NCBI RefSeq assembly: GCF_019222765.1
Contig: NZ_CP078145.1
Coordinates: 7,068,001-7,132,000 of the forward strand
DNA from: Nocardia iowensis
GTDB lineage: Bacteria; Actinomycetota; Actinomycetes; Mycobacteriales; Mycobacteriaceae
Direction of reading: 5' to 3'
DNA length: 64,000 bases
A program made the translations under genes and the position numbers. A model generated the notes under the pieces. That model was not told where the DNA came from. It saw only the letters and a list, made by a program, of their open reading frames with translations, and did no database searches. Below are positions 43,101 to 50,978 of the stretch, piece by piece; position 1 is the first letter of the stretch; the number at the start of each line of letters is the position of its first letter.

Positions 43101-43194
43101 CGCCGCGGCATTCGACAGCACTGCCGCCCTGACACCAACTGCGGCAATGGAGTTCCTGCGCTCGCATGCGCTTCAGGAGTATTCGCAGAAGTAG
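40174..43194 (+). CDS. AfsR/SARP-type regulator with BTAD and NB-ARC-like ATPase
   Basis: 1006 residues. Order: OmpR-like DNA-binding domain (1-90: VLLLGSFEVRGVEDLAVEIP ... ANALQALVSRARRAIG), bacterial transcriptional activation domain BTAD (about 95-235: SPELAELHLAILRQEPRRPK at its end), STAND/NB-ARC ATPase with P-loop IVGPGGAGKTRLAVEVAERA (about 270-290), Walker B VLVLDNCEHL, and the LPLAIELAAARLRTF helix, then a TPR-like C-terminus. It is a global or pathway activator of the AfsR kind, though no biosynthetic cluster adjoins. GTG 40174; a possible -10 TATAGC overlaps the start region. Confidence 0.92.
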   Translation: MRVLLLGSFEVRGVEDLAVEIPGIRVRALLARLAMEAGRVVSADTLIDAIWEEQPPAKGANALQALVSRARRAIGAERVEGRAPGYRLVVDPVDVDLIRFERLAAAGRESGDLAMLREAESLWRGPALSDLQELRFAADAAVRLDEVRLAATEQRLGLEVAAGHDVLDEVRALAEAHPLAEPVQGLLIRALYAAGRHVAALDAYERVKERLVDELGVDPSPELAELHLAILRQEPRRPKRRTNLRAQVTSFVGREDDVAELTARVDTARLITIVGPGGAGKTRLAVEVAERASGAVWFVELAAVTDPAQVGSAVLTTIGVREVGLLEQPSGDPVDRLAEFFARQRAVLVLDNCEHLVEAVAQLVDRLLGACPELHILTTSRESLMVGGEHLHQIGPLPWAERTAQAPETFPAIRLFVERAKAVRPDFALSADNTADVVEICRRLDGLPLAIELAAARLRTFSVGQIAAKLDDRFTLLGRGSRTADARHRTLRAVIEWSWAPLTESERALAMWLAVFPAGATLDAMDDPDTLADLVDKSLVERNGERYRMLETIRSYALERLAESGSEQTVRAEHARYFLRLAEAAEAELRTANQSTALARLDAERDNLSAALRFAVDTADPDLGLRLVAALFWYWTLRGIHTERLRWTRTVLEIPGEAAVGLRPVRTVLAGLSSYESGSIEDGQLAVAAGIQLGTADSPGRTVLLVAPAFLENRSVAQRPDHSALSGWERGVTLLLSTAHIDQLAEARTEFEEAGDRFLLSVTLRLIAEHQLHHGDHQAAVAALTRATEVIEQFGSAGDAAAAGAELATALARLGELDRAHSTLTRAQQRADDAGEPHTVAYVGLACAELLMRQGDRRAALLELDRVDKGLAHTPFGARTRLWCTVFRGITAVLDDDVRAVRRLLGTADIDGVRPDDLAGLAQLSAALAVHIGAPTMAALLVGVAAALLGTEDRRGYDNLLAPADRARELLGADAFAAAFDSTAALTPTAAMEFLRSHALQEYSQK

Positions 43195-43462
43195 AGCCGC
43201 GCCGACCCGGTCCTCGGCAGCGCAACCAAGGCGGAAGCGGCCGTAATATCCGCCGCGCGGCCCTTGACCCGAGTGCAGCCAGCTCTGGTCCATGGTCGCG
43301 GCCAGCCGTGATGGCGCGGTGTCCGCTGTACATGCGGCCCACCGGCTGCCTGACGGATTCGAGCACGGCGAGGGCCGCAAGCACCGAAGCCCGGGTATAC
43401 GCTCGAACGCATACCCACGGGGCGCTACACCCCGCGACCGACGAGCGCATCAGGGACTCACG

Positions 43463-43741
43463 ATGACCGATTCCGGCCCGTCCGATACCACCGCGCCGAT
43501 CACCATCTACTGGCGTCGCTGGTGCCCGTATTGCCAGCGCCTCGGCGTCCGGCTTCGCCTGGCGGGCATCCCTTTCCGCAAGGTCGACATCACCCGCGAT
43601 CCGGCCGCCGCTGCCGAGGTTCGGGCGATCACCGGTGGGGACGAGATCACCCCGACCGTGCTCGCGAACGGGCATGAACTGGTGAATCCGAGCGTTGATC
43701 AGATCCGCTCCGCGCTTGCCGGACCTCCCCGCACGACATAG
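43463..43741 (+). CDS. Mycoredoxin-type glutaredoxin
   Basis: 92 residues, glutaredoxin fold: ITIYWRRWCPYCQRLGVRL with redox motif CPYC (about residues 21-24), the TxP loop EITPTVLANGHELVNPS. Mycoredoxin-1 and relatives in mycothiol-making actinobacteria reduce protein-mycothiol mixed disulfides and arsenate reductase intermediates. The Cys pair is typical of Mrx1-like proteins. ATG 43463 follows AGGGACT. It stands alone between the AfsR-like regulator and a convergent unknown gene. Confidence 0.9.
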   Translation: MTDSGPSDTTAPITIYWRRWCPYCQRLGVRLRLAGIPFRKVDITRDPAAAAEVRAITGGDEITPTVLANGHELVNPSVDQIRSALAGPPRTT

Positions 43742-43831
43742 CGGCGCTTGGCGTTCAACGGCGAGGTTGTTGCGCCTCTAGCGGGTGCCCACCGCCGGTC
43801 TATCTCCCGGTACTCAGCCCAGGTCACGGAT

Positions 43832-44980
43832 TCACAGGAACGACGATTCCTTTGTCAGACCGAGGGATTCGTCGCCGCCGGTGATGATCGGCTGACAGTT
43901 ACCGATGCCGGTCGCGCCGGTGGAATCGGTAACCCGGACCACGGTGTCGCGGATCTGGTGTAGGCGGCGGGCGGATTCGTAGGTGGAGCAGTCCGCGATC
44001 CGCTCACCGTCCACATGTAGACCCGGCCCGAGCCATGATCCGTGATGTCTGCCCTCGAAACCGAAATAGAGTCCGGCGCCGAGGTGAAACCCGGTGTCCG
44101 ACAATGTCTCCAGCGTCAGTACCCGCTCGGTACCGTCCTCGGTGGTGGCGCGTATTTCGCCGCCGCGCAGCCGTCGGTTGTCCGGGTCGAAGGACAGGTC
44201 GGGCACCAAGTCCTTCCACTTCTCGAACCGACCGTCCGCGTGCTCCACCCCACCCATCACCGTTTTACTGAAAAACCCGTCCAGCTGGATGATTTGGTAG
44301 TGCAGGTGCAGTCCGTACCGTGACCCGTCCGCTCGAGTCATCAGGATCGGCGCCCAGATCATTCGGAACGAAACCTCCGGCGGCAGATCCATCGACTCCA
44401 CATCACCGACCGGCACCCCGACGTCGTATCGCACACCCCACGAGTGGTCCCTGGTCGACACCCAATCCTCGAACGTGGTGCGTACCCCGTCGATACTGAC
44501 CCACCCGGACGCGGTACCGATCTGGTGGTAGCGCACCAGATCCGACATCACCCGATACCCGCGCCGCAGGTGCGTCCGATCCTCCAGTTGCGCGGGCAGC
44601 ACCGCCTCGAAGAGCCAATCGAAAGCCACCGGCTGGCAGTCGTTTTCCGCCAGCCGGAACCGAATCTTGCGCAGCGGCTCCACGATCTCGTAATGGATCG
44701 GCCCCACCGACATCGACTCCGGCGTCGGCGCCAACGTCCGACTCCCCCGCACCGTCACCTGCTCCACTCCCCGCGAAACCCCCGCATACCCGTCCAGCAC
44801 ATTGCGATTCTTGTACTGCCCCAACCCGAACCCCAGCTGCACCGCCCCATCCGGCGCACAAGCCATCGCACACACCTTCTCCGCCCACGCCAGATCACTC
44901 GTACCAACCGTGGCGACGGTATCCACAATCTGATGGTTGAAGCCTTCGTCGGCAGCCCCGAGCGGCCCAATCGAATTCAC
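43832..44980 (-). CDS. Conserved protein of unknown function (DUF7064/7065-like)
   Basis: 382 residues from GTG 44980. Rhythm of short beta strands and motifs RIRFRLAENDCQPVAFDWLF, FEDWVSTRDHSWGVRYDVGV and GFHLGAGLYFGFEGRHHGSW. The RDHSWGVR word recalls the uncharacterised DUF7064/DUF7065 lipocalin-like proteins found in mycobacteria and sphingomonads, some near steroid or aromatic catabolism genes; this is from memory and unverified. No signal peptide. The longer frame upstream (to 45208) is rejected because it runs through decayed repeats. Confidence 0.6.
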   Translation of the reverse strand: MNSIGPLGAADEGFNHQIVDTVATVGTSDLAWAEKVCAMACAPDGAVQLGFGLGQYKNRNVLDGYAGVSRGVEQVTVRGSRTLAPTPESMSVGPIHYEIVEPLRKIRFRLAENDCQPVAFDWLFEAVLPAQLEDRTHLRRGYRVMSDLVRYHQIGTASGWVSIDGVRTTFEDWVSTRDHSWGVRYDVGVPVGDVESMDLPPEVSFRMIWAPILMTRADGSRYGLHLHYQIIQLDGFFSKTVMGGVEHADGRFEKWKDLVPDLSFDPDNRRLRGGEIRATTEDGTERVLTLETLSDTGFHLGAGLYFGFEGRHHGSWLGPGLHVDGERIADCSTYESARRLHQIRDTVVRVTDSTGATGIGNCQPIITGGDESLGLTKESSFL

Positions 44981-45039
44981 CCCGCCGTCGTAACACCTCC
45001 CACCCCCACCCGTCGACCCCCGATCCCGCCCACCGGACA

Positions 45040-45334
45040 GCCACCCGTCTCGACCCCGCAAACCGCTTGTGGCAGCCGCACACCTGGTACACGGCCACCA
45101 CGACAGGTGCACGGCATGCCCGTCCCGCACCAACGCGGACGGAGCCAGCCGAGGCGAAAGCCGCCAGCCGTCAGCCTTTCTCAGCTGCGCACGTAGCAGC
45201 TGCGGCAACCACCATCCAGATGTCCTCGGAGGCTGACGGAAAGCGTCCGCCGCTCCACGTTTCTCAGCCGGGTGGCACGTGCGACATCGGCATCACACAG
45301 GCGACGCCGAGTGGGAGCCGGAAGACTCCTGGCG
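45040..45334 (-). repeat. Degenerate tandem copies of the EamA gene's 3' end
   Basis: The gene-free stretch behind the EamA stop contains the word TTTCTCAGC at 45177 and 45260, matching the same word at 45341 inside the gene's end (spacings 83 and 81). Read in the gene's sense, the copy around 45177-45230 encodes DIWMVVAAAATCAAEKG then TGA, clearly akin to the EamA tail VVAASAGATRTAEKG then TGA. The copy near 45260 is more decayed, and a fourth, weaker one (VVAVYQVCGCHKRFAG) lies near 45066-45120. Confidence 0.6.
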
Positions 45335-46244
45335 TCAACCTTTCTCAGCTGTGCGTGTGGCGCCCGCGGAGGCGGCTACCACGCAGATGACGCCTGCCCA
45401 TTGGGGGATATTCATGAATTGGCCGAGGACGAGGAGGCCGGCGAGGGCTGCGACGGCGGGTTCGAGGCTCATCAGGACGCCGAATACCCCGGGGTGGGAT
45501 TCGGCGCAGTGCTTCGAGTTCGACCGAGTACGGGAGTACTGATGACAGCATCGCTACGCCGAATCCCACGGCGAGGACGGCGGGGTCGAGGAGGGAAACG
45601 CCTGCGTCGATGATGCCGACCGGCGCCATCAGCACGCCGCCGAATGCCATGGCGAGCGCGAGTCCACCGCCACCGGCGGTCTGCTCACCGAGAGCCGCGC
45701 TCAACAGGATGTACGCCGCCCACAATGCTCCCGCCGCCAGCGCGAGCAACACCCCGACCCATTCCACGTTGCCGTCGGCCTGGGTCAGCAGCACCACCCC
45801 GCCGCCGGCCAGCACCGCCCACACCGGGTCGATCCAGCGCCGCGATCCGGCCAACGCCACCGCGAGCGGACCGAGGAATTCGATCGTCACCGCCATCCCG
45901 AGCGGAATCCGGTCGATCGCCTCATAGAACGACAGATTCATCAAGGCGAGCACCGCGCCGTACGCCAGCACCACGGGCACCGCGCGCCGCCCGATCCGCA
46001 ACGCGGACCGCCAGAACACCAGCAGCACAACCCCCGCGAACACCAACCGCAAGCTGACCGCCCCTGCCGCCCCGGTCGCCGAAAACAACTGCTTCGCCAG
46101 CGCCGCCCCCACCTGCACGCTGACAATCCCCGCCAGCACCAACGCCGTAGGCGGCACCCCACCGAGCCCGCGCTCCGCGACGGCCCGCCAAGCCACCCGA
46201 GCCCTGCCCCCACGCACCGACCGTTCGACATCGATCGCTACCAC
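45335..46244 (-). pseudogene. EamA/DMT-family exporter, frameshifted near the 3' end
   Basis: About 302 residues once one frameshift is bridged. Ten membrane segments in the EamA manner: GVPPTALVLAGIVSVQVGAA, MNLSFYEAIDRIPLGMAVTI (the conserved fEAI motif), EFLGPLAVALAGSRR and VLPYSVELEALRRIPPR, the RhtA-like signature. At 45487-45494 (CCCCGGGG) one base too many shifts the frame; removing it restores VFGVLMSLEPAVAALAGLLV and GQFMNIPQWAGV to the TGA at 45335. As written the frame ends at 45345 with an Arg-rich tail. Either a sequencing slip or a recent mutation. GTG 46244. Confidence 0.75.
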
Positions 46245-46609
46245 CGCTGAACCCTCCGTCCCACTCGAAATCCACCCCAGACAATCACGCCCCCACGACA
46301 GGAACCGCGCCCAACCCAGTCACCGAGCCTGGATTCCCCCACGACAGGAATCGCCCCCGTTCGGATGCACGCACGAATTAGCTCAACGCGCCGTCCTATC
46401 CAGCAATTCCGCGCGCAGCAAGACAAGACCTGCGCGGCAGTCAGCGCGCACCCTTGGCCGGGCCCACCACCGCACGGACGATGCGCCCCCAAACGGGGAA
46501 CCGGCCAACGCCCCCGTTCAGATTGAACCAGCCCACCGAGGCAGGCTGACCCACTACTCGAAAAGCGTTGGTGGGTAGACGTTTCCGGCTCCGGCCAGCC
46601 ACAAGCAGC
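46245..46609. other. 365-bp gene-free stretch
   Basis: Between the EamA start and the MerR stop. No coding region is supportable on either strand. A 15-bp word CCCCCACGACAGGAA occurs twice (46290-46304 and 46336-46350), 46 bp apart; its meaning is unclear. The EamA promoter should lie at the left side. Confidence 0.4.
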
Positions 46610-47014
46610 TCACTCCGCAGGCGCGGCTTCAACCTCCACACAACCGTCCGACCGAACTTCATCGGGCGGCGTCGCCGCGATAATCCGCTCCAACGTGGCC
46701 CGGGCAGCTTCGAGATCCGCTATCGCACGCCCCATCCGGTCATGCTCCCGGTACAAATCGGGCAGCATGTCGGGGCAAGCTGGCGCCAGCCCCTGACCGG
46801 TATCGACCATGCACGGCAGCAGTTCGGCGATCGTCTGGGTGCCAAGTCCAGCCGCCAACAACGTGCGGATGTGTTGCACAGTTTGCGCATCCTGCTCGCG
46901 GTATTCGCGATACCCGCTCGGCCGACGCTCCGGCTTCAGCAGCTGCTGTTCCTCGTAATAGCGCAACAGCCGGACGCTGACGCCGGTTCGCCCGGATAAG
47001 TCTCCGATACGCAC
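46610..47014 (-). CDS. MerR-family transcriptional regulator
   Basis: 134 residues: MRIGDLSGRTGVSVRLLRYY then EEQQLLKPERRPSGYREY (HTH and wing), HIRTLLAAGLGTQTIAELL and a Cys pair in LLPCMVDTGQGLAPACPDM, followed by the dimerisation coiled coil. The group responds to oxidative or xenobiotic signals; the Cys spacing differs from metal-binding MerR. GTG 47014. It is divergent from the imine-reductase-like gene, whose promoter contains a perfect palindrome in a 19-bp spacer. Confidence 0.9.
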   Translation of the reverse strand: MRIGDLSGRTGVSVRLLRYYEEQQLLKPERRPSGYREYREQDAQTVQHIRTLLAAGLGTQTIAELLPCMVDTGQGLAPACPDMLPDLYREHDRMGRAIADLEAARATLERIIAATPPDEVRSDGCVEVEAAPAE

Positions 47015-47040
47015 GTGTCCATCACCACACAGTCCCGAGG

Positions 47041-47071
47041 TTGAGTCTCACATTATGTGAGACTTTAGCGT
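47041..47071 (+). promoter_or_regulatory. MerR-type promoter: 19-bp spacer with perfect palindrome
   Basis: -35 TTGAGT (47041-47046) and -10 TAGCGT (47066-47071) are 19 bp apart, the over-long spacing typical of MerR-controlled promoters. Between them lies a perfect palindrome with 9-nt arms AGTCTCACA (47044-47052) and TGTGAGACT (47056-47064). The target's ATG follows 6 nt after the -10, so its mRNA is leaderless. Confidence 0.8.
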
Positions 47072-47077
47072 CACCCT

Positions 47078-47956
47078 ATGACAACAACCAGCTCCGTCAC
47101 CGTCGTCGGCCTCGGACCGATGGGCACCGCTCTCGCCGAAACGCTACTCCGGCAGGGACATTCGCTGACGGTATGGAATCGAACACCGGAGAAGGCCGAC
47201 GCCTTGGTCGCGCAGGGCGCCCACCGCGCGGCCGATATCACCGAAGCGCTATCCACCAGCGAAGTTACGGTCTTGTGCCTCAAGGACTATGACACCATCT
47301 ACCGAATCTTCGACACCGATGCCCTGCACGGCAGCGTGCTGATCAATCTGAACTCCGGCACCCCAGCCGAGGCGCGCGCGGCAGCCAAGTGGGCGACGGA
47401 GGCCGGCGCCGACTATTTGGACGGCGCGATCATGGTGCCGCCCTTCCTCGTCGGCCATCCCGAATCCGTCTTCCTCTACAGCGGCTCCCGAGACGTCTTC
47501 GACAAGCACCAGGCGACACTCACCACCCTGGGCGACCCCCGCTACCTCGGCACCGACACCGGCTTGGCCGTCCTGTACAACACGGCATTGCTCGACCTCA
47601 TGTACGCCACGATGAACGGCTTCCTGCACGCCGCAGCACTGGCGAGCTCGGCGGACGTCTCCGCGGAAACGTTCGCCGAGCTCGCCCTGGGCTGGTTCCT
47701 GCCCTTCGTGGTGACCCCATCTCTGGTCGAGCAGGCACCCGACCTGGACAAGGCCAACTACCCCGGCACCTACGGCACCATGGAGATGAATCTGAACGCA
47801 CTCGACCACATCACCCGCACCAGCGTGGAGCAAGGCATCCACGCCGACCTGCCGCGGCTGATGAAGGCCTTCGGCGAACAAGCCACCACCGAGGGCTACG
47901 GCGCCAACAACTACCTGGCCGTCTTCGAGATTTTCAAGAAGCGGGCCAAGGCATGA
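47078..47956 (+). CDS. NAD(P)-dependent imine reductase/beta-hydroxyacid dehydrogenase-like enzyme
   Basis: 292 residues. N-terminal Rossmann fold VTVVGLGPMGTALAETLLRQ with VWNRTPEKAD; NLNSGTPAEARAAAKWA and DYLDGAIMVPP are the landmarks of the imine-reductase (IRED) branch, in which the catalytic Lys of hydroxyacid dehydrogenases is replaced; here LYNTALLDLMYATM occupies that helix, without Lys. Likely reduces a C=N or C=O bond with NADPH. Under the control of the adjacent MerR regulator. Confidence 0.85.
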   Translation: MTTTSSVTVVGLGPMGTALAETLLRQGHSLTVWNRTPEKADALVAQGAHRAADITEALSTSEVTVLCLKDYDTIYRIFDTDALHGSVLINLNSGTPAEARAAAKWATEAGADYLDGAIMVPPFLVGHPESVFLYSGSRDVFDKHQATLTTLGDPRYLGTDTGLAVLYNTALLDLMYATMNGFLHAAALASSADVSAETFAELALGWFLPFVVTPSLVEQAPDLDKANYPGTYGTMEMNLNALDHITRTSVEQGIHADLPRLMKAFGEQATTEGYGANNYLAVFEIFKKRAKA

Positions 47957-47965
47957 AGACGGGCC

Positions 47966-48292
47966 TTATTTGCCCAGCGCCTTCTGGAGTTGGCTCTTGT
48001 TCATCTTCGAGCGCCCCTTGATGCCGCGCTGACGAGCCTCGTTGTAGAGCTGGTCGCGGGTCGGCCCCTTCGGCCCTTTACGGCCCGAACGCTGCCCGCC
48101 TCGGCTCTGCGGAGACTTGTCGCGGACCGAGGACCGGCTCGCGGTTTTGGACTCGCCGGATTGGGCGCGGTTCTTGTTCACGGTGCGGGCGGCGATCTCT
48201 TTCGCCCGCTTCGTACTCGCGCCCCGGTCCTGCGCCGAGTCCTTGATGTGCTCGTACTGCCGTTCTCGTTTGTCGCTCCACTCTTTCGGCAT
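47966..48292 (-). CDS. Small basic protein, plasmid-stabilisation/Rho-N-like
   Basis: 108 residues, very rich in Lys, Arg, Ser and Gln. It begins MPKEWSDKRERQYEHIKDSA with AKEIAARTVNKNRAQ, and ends GPTRDQLYNEARQRGIKGRS followed by KMNKSQLQKALGK, a Rho-N/SAP-like helical pair that binds nucleic acid. This matches proteins often labelled plasmid stabilisation protein in actinobacteria and proteobacteria; that label has little functional proof. An excellent AGGAGGT precedes ATG 48292. Confidence 0.78.
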   Translation of the reverse strand: MPKEWSDKRERQYEHIKDSAQDRGASTKRAKEIAARTVNKNRAQSGESKTASRSSVRDKSPQSRGGQRSGRKGPKGPTRDQLYNEARQRGIKGRSKMNKSQLQKALGK

Positions 48293-48355
48293 GTCACACC
48301 TCCTGCGCACCGAGTACCCAGGCATCGGTCGGCAAACCAAGCTTCGATTTTCAAC

Positions 48356-48706
48356 TCAACGACGGCGCAGGCGGGCCCGCCGGACCTGGCCGTCGGCCGG
48401 TGACGGGCCCTGGCGTTCGCTGGCGAGGGCGAGCATGGCCAAGCCGGTGTCGCGGATCAGCATGTCGAGGTCGTCGACCAGGCGCGTGATGGTGTCACGG
48501 ACCAGGGGCTCGGTGGTCGGGCTGAGGGCGTCGAGTACGTGGTGGAGCTGGAGGCCGACGTCGAAAAGGTGTCGGACCAGGCGATCGCTGGCCTCGGCGA
48601 ACTGCGTGCTGCTGCCGGGCGATTCGAGGGATGGATCGGCGGTTCGGTGCGGGAGGCGCACGCGTGTCGGGCTGCCGGTATAACCGAGCCGCGCGGAGTC
48701 TGCCAT
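48356..48706 (-). CDS. Small hypothetical helical protein
   Basis: 116 residues: a basic N-terminus (MADSARLGYTGSPTRVRLPH), a central helical hairpin (SDRLVRHLFDVGLQLHHVLD, DTITRLVDDLDMLIRDTGLA) and a short Arg-rich tail. I recognise no family. ATG 48706 is backed by GGAGGAGG. It is upstream of the Rho-N-like gene in the same direction (63 bp apart), so the two may be cotranscribed. Divergent from the pyridoxamine-oxidase-like gene. Confidence 0.65.
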   Translation of the reverse strand: MADSARLGYTGSPTRVRLPHRTADPSLESPGSSTQFAEASDRLVRHLFDVGLQLHHVLDALSPTTEPLVRDTITRLVDDLDMLIRDTGLAMLALASERQGPSPADGQVRRARLRRR

Positions 48707-48858
48707 GTCCTCCTCCTGGTCGTTGGTGGGATTCGACATCGCGTCCGAGCCACACTTCCGGACTCGAAGGAGTGCTTTTATTTTACGGACTCGCACCCAA
48801 TTTTTGCCATCGGCGTCCATGCCCCGAAACGATCCGCAACTGGTGGAATGATGGAGGC

Positions 48859-49269
48859 ATGCCCGCCCACCGCGCAGGCGAGACGCGTGAGCTGTCGGTA
48901 GAGGACTCCTTGGACTTGCTCCGCAGCGTTCGATTCGGCCGCATCGCGTTCTCCCGGCATGCTTTACCCACGATTCGACCTGTCCATCACACGATCGTCG
49001 ATGGCTGCATTGTGATCGCGGCAGACCCGGCCATGATCCGCACCCTGCACAGACAGGTCGTCGCCTACGAGGTCGACACCATTGATCTGCAAACCCATCT
49101 CGGCCGCTGCGTGATCATCACCGGCGTCGCCGACACCGTCACCGAGCCGCAGGAACTCGCCCACTATCAGCGCGGAATGCAACCCGACGTCATTCTGGAC
49201 AATCAGCTGATCGTGATCAATCCGGACATCATCACCGGCATCGAATACATCGATAGCGACAGTGCCTGA
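48859..49269 (+). CDS. Pyridoxamine 5'-phosphate oxidase-like (split-barrel flavin/F420) protein
   Basis: 136 residues: LSVEDSLDLLRSVRFGRIAF then SRHALPTIRPVHHTIVDG and CIVIAADPAM, the opening of the FMN/F420-binding split-barrel fold in its PNPOx-like small form, common in Nocardia, Mycobacterium and Streptomyces. Members bind FMN, F420, heme or biliverdin; the cofactor here is not decidable. ATG 48859 with GGAGG close by. It is followed by the ClgR-like regulator 102 bp later with its own promoter. Confidence 0.82.
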   Translation: MPAHRAGETRELSVEDSLDLLRSVRFGRIAFSRHALPTIRPVHHTIVDGCIVIAADPAMIRTLHRQVVAYEVDTIDLQTHLGRCVIITGVADTVTEPQELAHYQRGMQPDVILDNQLIVINPDIITGIEYIDSDSA

Positions 49270-49371
49270 TCCCGGCCCCGAAATGTCTTGTGCTTCGGTG
49301 ACGGTGGTGTCGTTGTCTGCCCTGGGTGAACATCGTCCGGATCGGATCCGCGAGGTGTAAGACTCGTCGGT

Positions 49372-49743
49372 ATGGCAGCAGAAGAGGATGGCGTCGTAGT
49401 CGATCTCGATGCGCGCCGCCGTAGCGAACCCCCGCGGGATCGGGTCGATGTGGCGTCGCCGCTGCTGCGCGCGGTCTATGGCGAAGTGCTGCGCGACGAG
49501 CGACGGGATCAGGACCGCACGCTGGCCGATGTCGCGGACGAGGTCGGCATGTCCAAACAGTATTTGTCCGAGATCGAGCGGGGACGCAAGGAAGCGTCCT
49601 CGGAGATGCTGCATTCGATCTGTGGTGCGCTGGGATTGCCGATCGAGTCGCTGCTTTTTCGGGGCGCTCGGAGACTGGGCGCTTTGCGGCAGCTGAGCCG
49701 CCGCCCGGTCTCCGAGGCGCGCGTCGAACTGCTGGCCGCCTAA
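49372..49743 (+). CDS. ClgR/PopR-like XRE-family regulator of clp genes
   Basis: 123 residues with one [26 protein letters not shown], then [20 protein letters not shown], then [19 protein letters not shown]. This is the ClgR/PopR group that activates clpP and clpC genes in actinobacteria. Its stop overlaps the stop of the convergent clpP by 4 bp (49740-49743). The position beside two clpP genes without trigger factor or clpX resembles the popR-clpP3-clpP4 locus of Streptomyces. In Streptomyces such regulators carry C-terminal Ala-Ala degrons; here the protein ends LLAA, consistent with being a Clp substrate. Confidence 0.88.
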   Translation: MAAEEDGVVVDLDARRRSEPPRDRVDVASPLLRAVYGEVLRDERRDQDRTLADVADEVGMSKQYLSEIERGRKEASSEMLHSICGALGLPIESLLFRGARRLGALRQLSRRPVSEARVELLAA

Positions 49744-50333
49744 CGGTCCCGGGTGAAGATCAGTTCGTCGGCCAGGCCGTACGCCACCGCCTCCCGCGCG
49801 GTGAACACCCGGTCGCGGCTGGTGTCCTTGCGCAGCTGGGCCGCATCCTGACCGGTGTGCTTGCTGAGGATCTCCTCGGTCTCCGCCCGCACCCGCATCA
49901 CCTCCGCCGCTTGCAGCGCCAGGTCCGAGATGGTGCCCTGACCTTGCGCCGACGGCTGATGCAGCAGCACCCGCGAATGGGAAAGGACGTACCGCCGCCC
50001 CGGCGTGCCCGCCGCCAACAGCACGGCCGCGCCCGAGACCGCCTGGCCCATGCAGTAGGTCTCGACCGGCGTGCGCAGGAATTGCATGGTGTCGTAGATC
50101 GCGAGCATCGCGGTGTTCGAACCACCCGGTGAATTGATGTACAGGCCGATCTCGCGATCCGGCGACTCCGATTCCAGGTGCAGCATCTGCGCCATCACGA
50201 CGTTGGCGACGCCGTCATCGATCTCGGTGCCGAGAAAAATGATCCGATCGTTGAGCAATCGGCTGAACACGTCGAAGGAGCGCTCACCGTTCGGGGTGCG
50301 TTCGATGACATGGGGAATGGTGTACTGGGACAT
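49740..50333 (-). CDS. clpP: ClpP-family protease subunit (second of pair)
   Basis: 197 residues: [19 protein letters not shown], the serine site [16 protein letters not shown], the His in [15 protein letters not shown], and the acidic residue in [14 protein letters not shown]. The Ser elbow reads AVSGAAV instead of the usual AASMGA, a mark of the divergent partner in paired ClpPs. ClpP rings degrade proteins handed over by ClpX or ClpC. The first gene's stop (50336-50338) sits next to this ATG 50333, or overlaps GTG 50339 by 4 nt; either way the genes are coupled. Confidence 0.92.
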   Translation of the reverse strand: MSQYTIPHVIERTPNGERSFDVFSRLLNDRIIFLGTEIDDGVANVVMAQMLHLESESPDREIGLYINSPGGSNTAMLAIYDTMQFLRTPVETYCMGQAVSGAAVLLAAGTPGRRYVLSHSRVLLHQPSAQGQGTISDLALQAAEVMRVRAETEEILSKHTGQDAAQLRKDTSRDRVFTAREAVAYGLADELIFTRDR

Positions 50334-50335
50334 GG

Positions 50336-50938
50336 TCACAACCCCGCTCTGTGTGCGTTGGTGAAGGGCGCGATCTGGGCGAAATTGTCGGCGATCCGGT
50401 CCACGATCCCGTAGTCACGCGCCTGCTCCGGGGTGAACCAGCGGTCACGGTCGCTGTCGATGGAGATCTCCTCGAGCGTGTGGCCCGTCTCCGCCGCGAG
50501 AATCTGCTCCGACTGCAGCTTCATGTATTCCAGGTTTTCCGCCTGGATCGCGATGTCCATGGCCGTACCGCCGATGCCCGCGGACGGCTGGTGCATCATG
50601 ATCCTGCTGTGCGCCAAGCTGATTCGCTTGCCCTTTGTGCCCGAGGCGAGCAGCACCTGTCCCATGCTGGCGGCGAATCCGACGGCGACGGTCACCACAT
50701 CGTTGGGTATCAGTTTCATCGTGTCGTAGATGGCGAGCCCGGCCAGCACCGACCCGCCCGGCGAGTTGATGTAGAGGACGATGTCGCGCTTGTCGTCCTC
50801 GGTGGCCAGCAGCACCAGTTCGGTGCAGGCCCGTTCGGCCATCGCGTCATCGACCTCACCGGTCAGTTGGATCGTCCGATGGCGGAACAATCGATCGGCT
50901 AGTTGGCTTCGATAGTCCAAGTGCGGTGTTTGGATCAT
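50336..50938 (-). CDS. clpP: ClpP-family protease subunit (first of pair)
   Basis: 200 residues with canonical ClpP features: [20 protein letters not shown], the serine site [15 protein letters not shown], the catalytic His in [14 protein letters not shown], and Asp in [20 protein letters not shown]. It should form a mixed tetradecamer with the next gene's product. ATG 50938 is the only reasonable start. Upstream, GTCTGC/GCAGAC (50979-50995) forms a 6-5-6 inverted repeat that could be the ClgR/PopR-like site. Confidence 0.95.
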   Translation of the reverse strand: MIQTPHLDYRSQLADRLFRHRTIQLTGEVDDAMAERACTELVLLATEDDKRDIVLYINSPGGSVLAGLAIYDTMKLIPNDVVTVAVGFAASMGQVLLASGTKGKRISLAHSRIMMHQPSAGIGGTAMDIAIQAENLEYMKLQSEQILAAETGHTLEEISIDSDRDRWFTPEQARDYGIVDRIADNFAQIAPFTNAHRAGL

Positions 50939-50978
50939 GCCTCTGGTCTACCGCCGAAAACCCGCCCGATGGCCCTGT

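Noticed and set aside
40174..43194. AfsR/SARP regulator as sign of an antibiotic biosynthetic cluster
   Set aside because: Neighbouring genes are a kinase remnant and a mycoredoxin; no polyketide, peptide or terpene synthase genes occur in the window.
44895..45101. Short minus-strand frame behind the EamA gene
   Set aside because: It overlaps the decayed tail copies and the start region of the next gene; not a separate gene.
46290..46350. Two copies of a 15-bp word, considered as a CRISPR-like or iteron array
   Set aside because: Only two copies, no further spacers and no associated genes.
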